A stretch of DNA of 40,613 nucleotides from NCBI GenBank assembly GCA_903928115.1, contig CAIYPP010000030.1, positions 1 to 40,613 on the forward strand. The letters are read 5' to 3'. Below are positions 1 to 6,732 of the stretch, piece after piece; positions within the stretch are counted from its first letter, which is position 1; the number at the start of each line of letters is the position of its first letter. The notes under the pieces are model-generated. The model did not search any database and had not been told where the DNA came from. It saw only the letters and a list, made by a program, of their open reading frames with translations. This stretch comes from an uncultured Planctomycetota bacterium (GTDB lineage: Bacteria > Planctomycetota > UBA1135 > GCA-002686595). The position numbers were made by a program, and so were the translations under genes.

Positions 1-651
1 ATCGAGCCCCGCCGCGAGCTGCTCGAACGCGAGCTCGCGGATCGACTTCACCGAGTGAACCTTGCGCTCGGGCTGAGCCTGCTTGTCCTTCTTCGGCTTG
101 TCCTTTGCCTTCTCCGCTTCTTTGTCGGCCTCCGGCGCGCGGAACACACGCTCGAAGAAGTCCTTGTCACCCGCGTCCGCCATGCGCACCACGCGCTCCA
201 TCGCCCGCGCACGCACGTCGTCCTCCGCCGGCGACTCGACGATCGTCTTCAGGAAGTGCTTGCCGAGATGCGTGCAGTTCCCCAGCGTCGCGAGCGCCAT
301 GTCGCGCAGCTCGGGCTCGTCTCCCGACGTCGCGACGTCCGTGAGCTTCTGCAGTGCCACCTGCTCGGACTCGGCGGTCCCGTCGAATGCACCGAGCGCC
401 TTGACCGCCTCGCGGCGCATGTAGATCGAGCCGAACGTCTTGTCGTAGAGCTCGCACAAGGCCAGCGCCGCGTCGCGCGTGCGGAGCGCACCCAAGTCCG
501 CGAGCAGCTTCGGATCCGCCTCGTCGCGGTTCTTCCTGAGCTCCGCCACGAGCGTGGCAACATCCGGCGGCAGGGTCGCGCCGGTCGAGGTCGGCGAGAA
601 CGACAGCGACGCGAGCGACGCCAGCCAAAGCACGAGAGCGCGGATCATCAT
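1..651 (-). CDS. Exported HEAT-like repeat protein, partial (C-terminus outside window)
   Basis: Reading leftwards from an ATG at 651 (a second ATG follows at once), the frame stays open for 217 codons and leaves the window at base 1. The first 25 or so residues form a signal peptide (MMIRALVLWLASLASLSFSP, then a small-residue cleavage region). Residues about 35-165 are alpha-helical with the spaced pattern of HEAT/armadillo-like repeats, for example EAVKALGAFDGT and RDMALATLGNCTHLGKHFL. A lysine-rich stretch (KEAEKAKDKPKKDK) lies near residues 180-195 and helical sequence resumes afterwards. HEAT repeats usually serve as protein-binding scaffolds; no catalytic motif is visible. No Shine-Dalgarno sequence is seen, and a -10-like box sits 10 nt before the ATG. 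Gene and frame are well supported, the family call moderately, and the function is unknown. Confidence 0.75.
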   Translation of the reverse strand, partial: MMIRALVLWLASLASLSFSPTSTGATLPPDVATLVAELRKNRDEADPKLLADLGALRTRDAALALCELYDKTFGSIYMRREAVKALGAFDGTAESEQVALQKLTDVATSGDEPELRDMALATLGNCTHLGKHFLKTIVESPAEDDVRARAMERVVRMADAGDKDFFERVFRAPEADKEAEKAKDKPKKDKQAQPERKVHSVKSIRELAFEQLAAGLD

Positions 652-661
652 GGTTGGGGCA

Positions 662-667
662 GTTCTA
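662..667 (-). promoter_or_regulatory. -10-like box (TAGAAC) of the HEAT-like gene
   Basis: TAGAAC on the minus strand lies 10 nt upstream of the ATG at 651. This matches the short -10-to-start spacing seen at other first genes in this window. It is a weak match on its own and no clear -35 is seen. Confidence 0.35.
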
Positions 668-798
668 CACAGTGGGACCCTACTCTAGGATTCTCCTGAC
701 CGAGAAATACCCCTTCCAGAATCTATGTCCGGTGCCACCGGTCGCCGGCGAGTTGCCAGCAACCTACTTGCCAAGGACTCGATGAAGCACTCGACGCC

Positions 799-1599
799 CT
801 ACCGGAGTGACTCGAGGTACCTGAGCTGCTCGCTTGCCAGCGCGGCACGCAACTCCTCGATCTGTCCCAGCTTCGACTCGAGCGAATTCGAACTGAAACT
901 GGAGTACTCGAATCGGACATAACGACCGAGCATGCCGCACTCTTGACTGGAGCGAAATCTGCCGACCTGGACCTCTCGTGGAGCCAAAGGGGGCTCCCCC
1001 TCACGTCTCACCGTCACCCCTTCTCGCGCTCCCCAGACCGCCTGCTTGTGAAGTTCCAGTTCTTCGATCGCTTCCTGTGCGAGCAAGGCAATCGAATCTG
1101 CGTATCGCTCGCGGATCGCTCGTAGGTACTCGAGATCCGTCGCGGTAAGGACCTTGGATGTCGGGTTTCGAATCTCGGAAGGCAACTTGGAGAGCGAATC
1201 GAGCGCAGATTCGCGCGTCGTGGGTGTCCATCCGGAGAGCAAGGGCGAAGAGCGTAGAATGGCGATCTCGTCCAGCGTTGCGTCCGGAAGTCCGGACAGG
1301 TCTCGAACGGAAAGGTCACGAGCCTCCAGCAGCTTGAGAATGTCAGCGGGGGCCAGCCGAGAGAGGTCACGCTCGCTTGCTTCGCTCCGACTCTCTTGTG
1401 GCTGGGTCTCGTCGAGCTCTTGCTTCGGAGGGACTCGAACTGCATCGGAGACTTTCAACGTGAGTTCCGGGGGCGACTCCATCACTGCAGCGCGTTCGGG
1501 CTCGACCCCGCCTTTCCCGCCTATCCGCAGATACACGCCCACAAAGAACACGACAGCGCAGAACGAAGACGCGAGGATCCAACGGGTGCGCACTTTCAT
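799..1599 (-). CDS. Membrane-anchored protein of unknown function
   Basis: A 266-residue protein with one N-terminal membrane segment (residues about 7-24, WILASSFCAVVFFVGVYL), which most likely anchors a periplasmic or extracytoplasmic domain. After a charged linker (residues 30-80, rich in Glu, Pro and Ser) the chain is mostly helical, with a leucine-rich middle (LSRLAPADILKLLEARDLSV) and a C-terminal half rich in Glu and Arg. I recognise no family. The start lies 6 bp after the stop of the secreted cysteine-rich protein upstream, so the two are probably co-transcribed and may act together. Codon use is less GC-biased at third positions than in neighbouring housekeeping genes, which may mean relaxed selection or acquisition. 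Confidence 0.7.
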   Translation of the reverse strand: MKVRTRWILASSFCAVVFFVGVYLRIGGKGGVEPERAAVMESPPELTLKVSDAVRVPPKQELDETQPQESRSEASERDLSRLAPADILKLLEARDLSVRDLSGLPDATLDEIAILRSSPLLSGWTPTTRESALDSLSKLPSEIRNPTSKVLTATDLEYLRAIRERYADSIALLAQEAIEELELHKQAVWGAREGVTVRREGEPPLAPREVQVGRFRSSQECGMLGRYVRFEYSSFSSNSLESKLGQIEELRAALASEQLRYLESLR

Positions 1600-1605
1600 C
1601 GAGGC

Positions 1606-2136
1606 CTAATCGTCGTTACAGGGCACGCAAGCCGAGCAGTTCAGACGGCCGCTCGCAGTCAATGTGCACACGTAGTCGTAGACCCCGGGCCACCACCAGA
1701 GCTCCTCGTAGAACGCAACATTGAAGTGGAAGTCCAATCCGCTGCCACAATCCACCCCGGAATAGTCCGAGTAGACCTTGACCGGGTACGAGGGTCCCAT
1801 TCCGGAGGCGGGATTGTCGACCCTGCCGGTTCCGACACCACCGATTGTCCCCTGCGAGCGAAAAAGGCCTCCTCCAAAGTCATCCACCCACGCTTCGATC
1901 GTCAAACTGGGCGTGCAAGGAATGCTGGTCACGCATGCCTCGTCGACGTTGGCACACCCGCCATCGTACTGAAGGATGGTCACCAAGAGTCCAGCATCCC
2001 ATCCGGCTGTGACACATCCCGCGTTCGAGGTGGAGTAGGTCGCCGTACTTTCGCAACCTTGGCAAACGACTTCTGAGAGTGGGACAACCGGAGCGGATGA
2101 AATCAGGACCGATAGTGCGGCAAAGCGCGAGAGCAT
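1606..2136 (-). CDS. Secreted cysteine-rich protein of unknown function
   Basis: The start at 2136 is chosen over an upstream ATG at 2199 because AGAAGGA lies 7 nt before it and the protein then opens with a clean signal peptide (MLSRFAALSVLISSAPVVPL). The mature part of about 150 residues has 11 cysteines, including CQGC near its start and CSACVPC at its end, so it is probably disulfide-stabilised outside the cytoplasm. The middle is rich in Gly, Asp, Val and Tyr (SGMGPSYPVKVYSDYSG), typical of beta structure. I recognise no family. It is the first gene of a two-gene unit with the membrane-anchored gene 6 bp downstream. Its candidate promoter contains a homopolymer tract that could switch expression. 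Confidence 0.7.
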   Translation of the reverse strand: MLSRFAALSVLISSAPVVPLSEVVCQGCESTATYSTSNAGCVTAGWDAGLLVTILQYDGGCANVDEACVTSIPCTPSLTIEAWVDDFGGGLFRSQGTIGGVGTGRVDNPASGMGPSYPVKVYSDYSGVDCGSGLDFHFNVAFYEELWWWPGVYDYVCTLTASGRLNCSACVPCNDD

Positions 2137-2179
2137 TTTGAGATCCTTCTCTTGGGAATAGGTAGGAACCACCGTGGAG

Positions 2180-2209
2180 AGAATACCCCCCCCCTGCAAC
2201 GCCGATCAA
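2180..2209 (-). promoter_or_regulatory. Candidate sigma70-type promoter with nine-G tract in the spacer
   Basis: On the minus strand TTGATC (2204-2209) and TATTCT (2180-2185) are separated by 18 bp, and half of that spacer is an unbroken run of nine G (C on the plus strand, 2186-2194). The ATG at 2136 follows about 43 nt downstream with a good ribosome binding site. Slippage of a homopolymer between -35 and -10 is a known phase-variation mechanism; that it happens here is inference. Confidence 0.5.
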
Positions 2210-2230
2210 GGCATCTTGCCTGCTTTAGGC

Positions 2231-2262
2231 AATAAAACAATCGCGCCGCTTTAGAGGCGCGA
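2231..2262 (-). terminator. Intrinsic terminator overlapping the GT2 stop codon
   Basis: On the minus strand a perfect 7-bp stem (TCGCGCC with GGCGCGA, 8-nt loop) spans 2262-2241 and is followed by the T-rich tail TTGTTTTATT (2240-2231). The stop codon of the glycosyltransferase lies in the hairpin loop. It is the best rho-independent terminator in the window and separates the mutY-GT2 unit from the genes to the left. Confidence 0.75.
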
Positions 2263-3243
2263 CTTCTTCTCGATCAGGTCGGCGAGCAGGCCGACGGAGA
2301 GGACTTGCAGGAAGGCGACGAAGATGAAGACGGTCTTGTCGCCGAGGTTCTTCTCGATGAAGACGTCGTAGTAGAGGAAGCCGCACAGGCACAGGAACAG
2401 CGCGAAGGCGATCGGGTAGAAAACCTTCAGCGGATTGAAATAGAGAACGGTGCGGATGATGAGCGCGGTGAAGCCGAGCGTGTCGCGGATCGGGCGGATC
2501 TTGGAGCGACCGGAGCGCTTGGCGTAGTTGACGGGCACGTACTCGACGCGGTGGCCGTTGGTCAGGCTCGCGAGCGTGATCGTGGTCGTGAAGCTGAAAC
2601 CCTGCGGCAGGATCGGCCGATACTTGAGGACGAGCTCGCGGCGGAACGCGCGCAGGCCGCTGTTCAAGTCGGGGATGTCGGTGGCGGCGAGGAAGCTCGC
2701 GAGTTGCTTCAGGAACCACTTCGCGGGCTTGCGCACGAGCGGGATGTTGACGTCGGCGCCGGTGCGCGAGCCGACGGCCATCTCCGCTCCGTCGTCGATT
2801 TGAGCGAGCAGGTCGCGGATCTTGTCCTCGGGGTACGTGCCGTCGGCATCGGTGATGACGACCACCTCGGTGTGCGCGTGCGTGAAGCCCGTCTTGAGCG
2901 CAGCGCCGTACCCCTGATTCACGCGGTGCGTGATCACGCGCAGGTTCGGGATGCGCGCAGCGCACTCGGCGAGCACCTCGGCCGTGCGGTCCTTCGAGCC
3001 GTCGTTCACGGCGATCACGTGGATGGGCGCGCCCACGTCGAGCTTCGAAAGGCGGTCCATCACACCGGCGACGCCCTTCTCCTCGTTGTAGACGGGCACG
3101 ACGATCGTGACACCGTGCGCGGAGAGCTTCTCGCGCTGCGAGCTCGACTCCCACGGGAGCACGAGCGGCGCGCTGCGGGGCTGCGGGTTCGTCTTCGATT
3201 CCACGACGCCGTCGAGCCTAGCAAGGCTCGCGGCGCGTTTCAT
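2251..3243 (-). CDS. GT2-family (polyprenyl-phosphate type) glycosyltransferase with C-terminal membrane segments
   Basis: A 330-residue family 2 glycosyltransferase. The GT-A fold begins near residue 44 with TIVVPVYNEEKGV, followed by AVNDGSKDRT (residues 78-87), the metal- and nucleotide-binding TDADGTYPED (131-140), and GSRTGADV. GFSFTTTITLA and a C-terminal pair of hydrophobic segments (about 270-325) resemble dolichol- or undecaprenyl-phosphate sugar transferases, so it probably loads a sugar onto a lipid carrier at the inner face of the membrane. The start at 3243 forms an ATGA overlap with the mutY stop (3240-3242); a longer reading from 3273 is possible but less natural. It shares a transcript with mutY, with no evident functional link. 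The substrate cannot be read from sequence. Confidence 0.88.
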   Translation of the reverse strand: MKRAASLARLDGVVESKTNPQPRSAPLVLPWESSSQREKLSAHGVTIVVPVYNEEKGVAGVMDRLSKLDVGAPIHVIAVNDGSKDRTAEVLAECAARIPNLRVITHRVNQGYGAALKTGFTHAHTEVVVITDADGTYPEDKIRDLLAQIDDGAEMAVGSRTGADVNIPLVRKPAKWFLKQLASFLAATDIPDLNSGLRAFRRELVLKYRPILPQGFSFTTTITLASLTNGHRVEYVPVNYAKRSGRSKIRPIRDTLGFTALIIRTVLYFNPLKVFYPIAFALFLCLCGFLYYDVFIEKNLGDKTVFIFVAFLQVLSVGLLADLIEKKSRL

Positions 3244-4331
3244 TCCGTCTGCGGCCCGACCTCGATCCCCCACGCGACGGCGAGCGCCTTGCGGGCCATT
3301 CCCGTGAGCGCGAGCTGCGCGAGCTCCTCCGGCGCGACCCAGCGGGCGCGCGAGGGGAGCTTCGAAGTGGAGAGCCGCCCCTTCTGCAGCACCATGCGGA
3401 TGCGATGGCGCGTGATGGCGTGCCGCACGAGCCCGAGTTCAGGGCCCGGATCGAGCTTCAGCGAGGATTCCGCGGGGAAGAGCTCGGGGCGCGCGGGCGA
3501 AGTCTGCACAGTCGGCAGCTGCCACAGCCCGGCCATGCGGCCCGATTCTGGCCGTTGCTCCAAGAGCAGGGCCCCCTTGCGCTCGACGATCCACGCGACG
3601 AGCTCGACGTCGATAGGCTCGGGCCTTTTCCTGGGCCGCGGAATGCGTGCGACAAGGTTCCGTGCACGCGCGAGGCAGTGATCCGCGACAGGGCACGTGT
3701 CGCAAAGCGGCGCGAGCGGCGTGCACACGGTCGCGCCGAGCTCCATCAGCGCTTGATTCCACTCCCCGGCGCCGCGCGGAGTCGGCACGAGGTCCCGAGC
3801 GACGTCCCACGCCCAGCGCTGCGCGACCGTCAGCTCCACGTCGTGCGCGTACCACCGCGACAAGACGCGCACGACGTTGCCGTCGACGAGCGCCTCCGGC
3901 TGATCGAACGCGATCGAGAGCACCGCGCCCGTCGTGTAAGGACCGATCCCCGGCAGCGCACGCACCGCCTCGGCATCGCGCGGAAACTCGCCATCGTGCC
4001 GCGCAACGATCGCCTGCGCGGCATCGCGCAAGGCGCGAGCGCGCCGGTAGTAGCCGAGCCCGCTCCACGCGGCGAGTACGTCCGCCTCGGACGCCCTCGC
4101 AAGCGCGCGCACATCGGGAAAGCGCGCGAGAAAGCGCCGCCAATAGCCGATCACCGTCTCGACGCGCGTCTGCTGGAGCATCGCCTCGCTGATCCAGATG
4201 GCGTAGGGATCGCGAGTGCGGCGCCAAGGGAGATCCCGGCGCGCGCGGCGATACCAAGCGAGAAGCTCGCGCCTTCCGTCGAAGGTGCGAGGTGCGGATT
4301 CCGCGTCTTTCTTGTGTGCGCGCTTCGCCAT
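3240..4331 (-). CDS. mutY: Adenine DNA glycosylase MutY
   Basis: MutY removes adenine mispaired with 8-oxoguanine or guanine in base excision repair. The 363-residue protein has the expected layout. The catalytic Glu49 lies in SEAMLQQT. The helix-hairpin-helix LPGIGPYTTGA (126-136) is followed by the catalytic Asp150 in VDGNVVRVLSR. Cys203, Cys210, Cys213 and Cys219 form the C-x6-C-x2-C-x5-C [4Fe-4S] ligand set. A NUDIX-like C-terminal domain (about 235-355) includes LLEQRPESGRMAGLWQLP and would recognise 8-oxoG. The gene diverges from yciB with 70 bp between starts, and a TAGCTT box lies 15 nt before its ATG. The stop overlaps the start of the glycosyltransferase. All key residues are present. 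Confidence 0.96.
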   Translation of the reverse strand: MAKRAHKKDAESAPRTFDGRRELLAWYRRARRDLPWRRTRDPYAIWISEAMLQQTRVETVIGYWRRFLARFPDVRALARASEADVLAAWSGLGYYRRARALRDAAQAIVARHDGEFPRDAEAVRALPGIGPYTTGAVLSIAFDQPEALVDGNVVRVLSRWYAHDVELTVAQRWAWDVARDLVPTPRGAGEWNQALMELGATVCTPLAPLCDTCPVADHCLARARNLVARIPRPRKRPEPIDVELVAWIVERKGALLLEQRPESGRMAGLWQLPTVQTSPARPELFPAESSLKLDPGPELGLVRHAITRHRIRMVLQKGRLSTSKLPSRARWVAPEELAQLALTGMARKALAVAWGIEVGPQTE

Positions 4332-4346
4332 GCTCTTCGACGCGGA

Positions 4347-4393
4347 AAGCTACCGCGCGCGCCGCGCATCCGACAACGCCGCGCTGCTATCCT
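4347..4393. promoter_or_regulatory. Divergent mutY / yciB promoter region
   Basis: Between the two start codons lie TAGCTT on the minus strand (4347-4352), 15 nt before the mutY ATG, and TATCCT on the plus strand (4388-4393), 8 nt before the yciB ATG. Neither start has a Shine-Dalgarno sequence. A start site the usual 6-8 nt after TATCCT would fall at or next to the yciB ATG, implying a leaderless message. Confidence 0.5.
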
Positions 4394-4401
4394 CCCACGC
4401 C

Positions 4402-4995
4402 ATGCAGCCCCCGTCGCAGCCGCCCGAGCGCAAGCTCTCCCCCAACGCCAAGCTCGCGGTTGAGTTCGGCCCGTTGCTTCTGTTTCTCGTCGCGAGCTCG
4501 CGCCTCGGTCTGATCCAAGGCACCGCGATCTTCATCGCTGCGATGCTCGTTTCGGTCGGCGTGTCGTGGAAGGTCGAGCGCAAGGTCGCCCCGCTGACGT
4601 GGGTCACCCTCGGGATGGTGGTCGTCTTCGGCGGCCTGACGGTCTGGCTCGGCGACGAGAGCTTCATCAAGCTCAAGGTGACCGTGATCGAGGTGTTCAT
4701 CGGCGCCGCGCTGCTCGCGGGGCTCGCGTTCGGCAAGCTGTTTGCGAAGAGCCTGCTCGGAATGGCGCTCGCGATGGACGACGCGGGCTGGCGCAAGTTC
4801 ACGGTGCGCTTTGCGCTGTTCTCGTTCGCGCTCGCCGGCGCGAACGAATACGTGCGCCGCGCGTGGGACGACTCTGCGTGGCTGTGGTTCAAGGTCGGCG
4901 GCCTCCCCGTCTCGACCTTCGTTTTCATGCTCGCGCAGATGCCGCTCGCAAAGCGACACGCGCTGCAGAAGTCACAGGATTCGGACGCCTCGTAG
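4402..4995 (+). CDS. yciB: YciB/septation protein A family inner membrane protein
   Basis: A 197-residue polytopic membrane protein of the YciB (IspZ, septation protein A) family, linked in Enterobacteria to envelope integrity and cell division. After a short polar N-terminus the family signature FGPLLLFLVAS opens the first helix, followed by WKVERKVAPLTWVTLGMVVVFGG, FIKLKVTVIEVF and a C-terminal part with AGANEYVRR and WLWFKVGGLP. All are typical positions for the family, whose members are around 180-200 residues. The start at 4402 fits the family N-terminus; an in-frame ATG at 4330 would add an unlikely Arg-rich lead. The last 24 bp overlap the end of the convergent hydrolase gene. Confidence 0.92.
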   Translation: MQPPSQPPERKLSPNAKLAVEFGPLLLFLVASSRLGLIQGTAIFIAAMLVSVGVSWKVERKVAPLTWVTLGMVVVFGGLTVWLGDESFIKLKVTVIEVFIGAALLAGLAFGKLFAKSLLGMALAMDDAGWRKFTVRFALFSFALAGANEYVRRAWDDSAWLWFKVGGLPVSTFVFMLAQMPLAKRHALQKSQDSDAS

Positions 4996-6186
4996 CGCGT
5001 AGGCGCGCGTCGCGCCATCCGATGCACGTCGCACCGAGAGCGTGAAGCGCTGCAAGCCGGGCGCAATCCCGACGGGGACCGCGACGGTGCACTGCACCTG
5101 CACGCTCGCGCCCGGCGCGAGCAGTCCCGTACTCGTCGCGGAGAGTTGGTAGCTGTAGGGCAGCCCCTCGACGAGCACGTCGAGGGCGTCGGCGAACGCG
5201 GCCGTGTTCTGCACATCGAACGTGAAGACCGCGCTCGAGCCTGCCGTCGTCGGAATGCGCTGCGCGAAGGGCGTGATTCGCGCGTAGGGCTCGCTCTGAA
5301 CGGCGAGCGCAGGGTCGAGCTTCATTGTCTCGCCCCACACGCGCTTCCACAGGTCTTGGCGACCGCGCAGATTCAGCTCGAAGAACTCGAGCGCGAGGCG
5401 CCGCGACTGGGCGAGCTGCGTCGCCTTGGCGAGCGAACCTGAATCACAGCCGAAGCCCAAGAACGCCGGTGTGTCCACGAAGCCGCAGTGGTACGCACCC
5501 GTGATCACCGGCAAGAGCTTCGGCGCGCGCGCCGCGTTGAACATCAACTGCCCGTTGCTCGCGACCGGAACCACGGTGTCCTGCGAGCCCGAGATCAGGT
5601 TGATCGGACAGCCCACGCTCGGAATCGCGGCCACCGCCGAGGGATTCGTTTCCGCTGCGGCGAAGTTCGCCAGCGCGCTGACCCGCGGATCTGCTGCCGC
5701 CGCAAGAATGCTCGCGCCGCCGCCCATCGAGTGCCCCGAGAGCCCGAAGGCGAGCGTGTCGATGCGATCGAAGTACGTCGACGCGGGGTTCGCGTCCTGC
5801 TGCTCCAGCCACGTCAGAGAATGGCGCAGATCGTTCGCGAGATTCTGGTGGCTCGGAAAGAAGCTGTTCTCGGACTCCGTCGCGATCACGACGTAGCCCC
5901 AGCTCGCGAGGTGCTGCAGCGTGGCGAGGTAGGCCGACGGCGGTTGCTGGAAACCGTGCCCGAACGAAATGGCGGGATAGGGCGCGCCGGCGGCATTGAA
6001 AGGCTGATTCTGTCCGCTGGCGTTCGCCGGATAGACGAGCCGGGCGTTGAACGTCGATCCGCCGGGCCGCGTCACCGTGACGGTGGTCCAGCCGCCCCCG
6101 TAGGGCCCTGCGACGGAGTAGTCCTGCGCGGCGGCGGGGAGAGCACACGCGAGCGCGACGAAGAGTCCTCGGACGGCTTGGAGCAT
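4972..6186 (-). CDS. Secreted cutinase/PETase-like alpha/beta hydrolase with C-terminal beta domain
   Basis: A 404-residue exported serine hydrolase. The signal peptide MLQAVRGLFVALACALPAAA ends before QDYS. The alpha/beta-hydrolase core (about 25-290) has the oxyanion region FGHGFQQ (75-81), the nucleophile elbow GHSMGGG with Ser153, the acid in SGSQDTVVP (Asp203) and the histidine in GAYHCGF (His233). This arrangement matches the cutinase/polyester hydrolase and dienelactone-hydrolase-like group. A C-terminal domain of about 100 residues looks like a beta-sandwich (VFTFDVQNTAAF, SVQVQCTVAVPVG). The start at 6186 is preferred over 6255 because it opens the signal peptide. The 3' end overlaps yciB convergently by 24 bp. 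Substrate could be a polyester, lipid ester or other ester; polyester activity is not shown by sequence alone. Confidence 0.85.
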   Translation of the reverse strand: MLQAVRGLFVALACALPAAAQDYSVAGPYGGGWTTVTVTRPGGSTFNARLVYPANASGQNQPFNAAGAPYPAISFGHGFQQPPSAYLATLQHLASWGYVVIATESENSFFPSHQNLANDLRHSLTWLEQQDANPASTYFDRIDTLAFGLSGHSMGGGASILAAAADPRVSALANFAAAETNPSAVAAIPSVGCPINLISGSQDTVVPVASNGQLMFNAARAPKLLPVITGAYHCGFVDTPAFLGFGCDSGSLAKATQLAQSRRLALEFFELNLRGRQDLWKRVWGETMKLDPALAVQSEPYARITPFAQRIPTTAGSSAVFTFDVQNTAAFADALDVLVEGLPYSYQLSATSTGLLAPGASVQVQCTVAVPVGIAPGLQRFTLSVRRASDGATRAYALRGVRIL

Positions 6187-6232
6187 CTTCGAAGTGTCGC
6201 TCAGGTCGGAGAATTGGGCAACTCGAGGTCCC

Positions 6233-6730
6233 TCAAGCCCCCGCGGCGCGCTCAAAAAGCAGGCTCAACTCGGTGGGCGTGCCCTGCTCCTCGCCGGAGA
6301 GCTGCACGCGCATGCGCGCGTCGTCGAGACGCTCGTAGCGAATGAGCCGCGGAAAGTCGTGCCCCGGATTCTCGAAGCTCCAAGCCGTGTCGGATGCCGA
6401 GCGCAGCACGAACTCCGTGCCGGGAGCCCGACCGCCGGGCTGTGCGATGTACACGACTTCGCCCGAGCGAATCTCGATGCGGAGAAACTCGAAGGCAATC
6501 GCGCGCTCCGCGTGTCCCTCCCGACGGAGCGTGCGCCCCATGCCGAGGAGCGATCCGCCGCGAGGCGAGCTCCAACGCTCTTCGACGAGCTCATCGGGAC
6601 CGGCGGCGCACACCCACGTACCTTCCAGCCACGCGAGTGCGTGGACCCCCTCCGACGTCGTGGGAAGCGGCGCACGACATGCCGATGCAAGCGCAGCGAG
6701 TGAGGCTGCAAAAGCGACGCCCGTGCGCAT
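6233..6730 (-). CDS. DUF6265-like putative lipoprotein
   Basis: A 165-residue protein starting at 6730, only 2 bp after the stop of the upstream isomerase, so it is translated from the same message. The N-terminus MRTGVAFAASLAALASACRA looks like a lipoprotein signal with Cys18, although the lipobox is loose. The body has the calycin-like pattern of DUF6265 proteins: LAWLEGTWV near residue 33, ERWSSPRGGSLLGMGRT, FEFLRIE, VYIAQPGG, FENPGHDFPRLIRYER. Such proteins probably bind a small hydrophobic ligand or sugar, but no member has a firm role that I know of. The partner isomerase is also exported, suggesting a shared periplasmic task. Confidence 0.8.
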   Translation of the reverse strand: MRTGVAFAASLAALASACRAPLPTTSEGVHALAWLEGTWVCAAGPDELVEERWSSPRGGSLLGMGRTLRREGHAERAIAFEFLRIEIRSGEVVYIAQPGGRAPGTEFVLRSASDTAWSFENPGHDFPRLIRYERLDDARMRVQLSGEEQGTPTELSLLFERAAGA

Positions 6731-6732
6731 CG

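Noticed and set aside
1155..1175. GGTTTCGAATCTC, resembling a tRNA T-arm
   Set aside because: No acceptor stem, anticodon arm or D-arm around it, and it lies inside a supported coding region.
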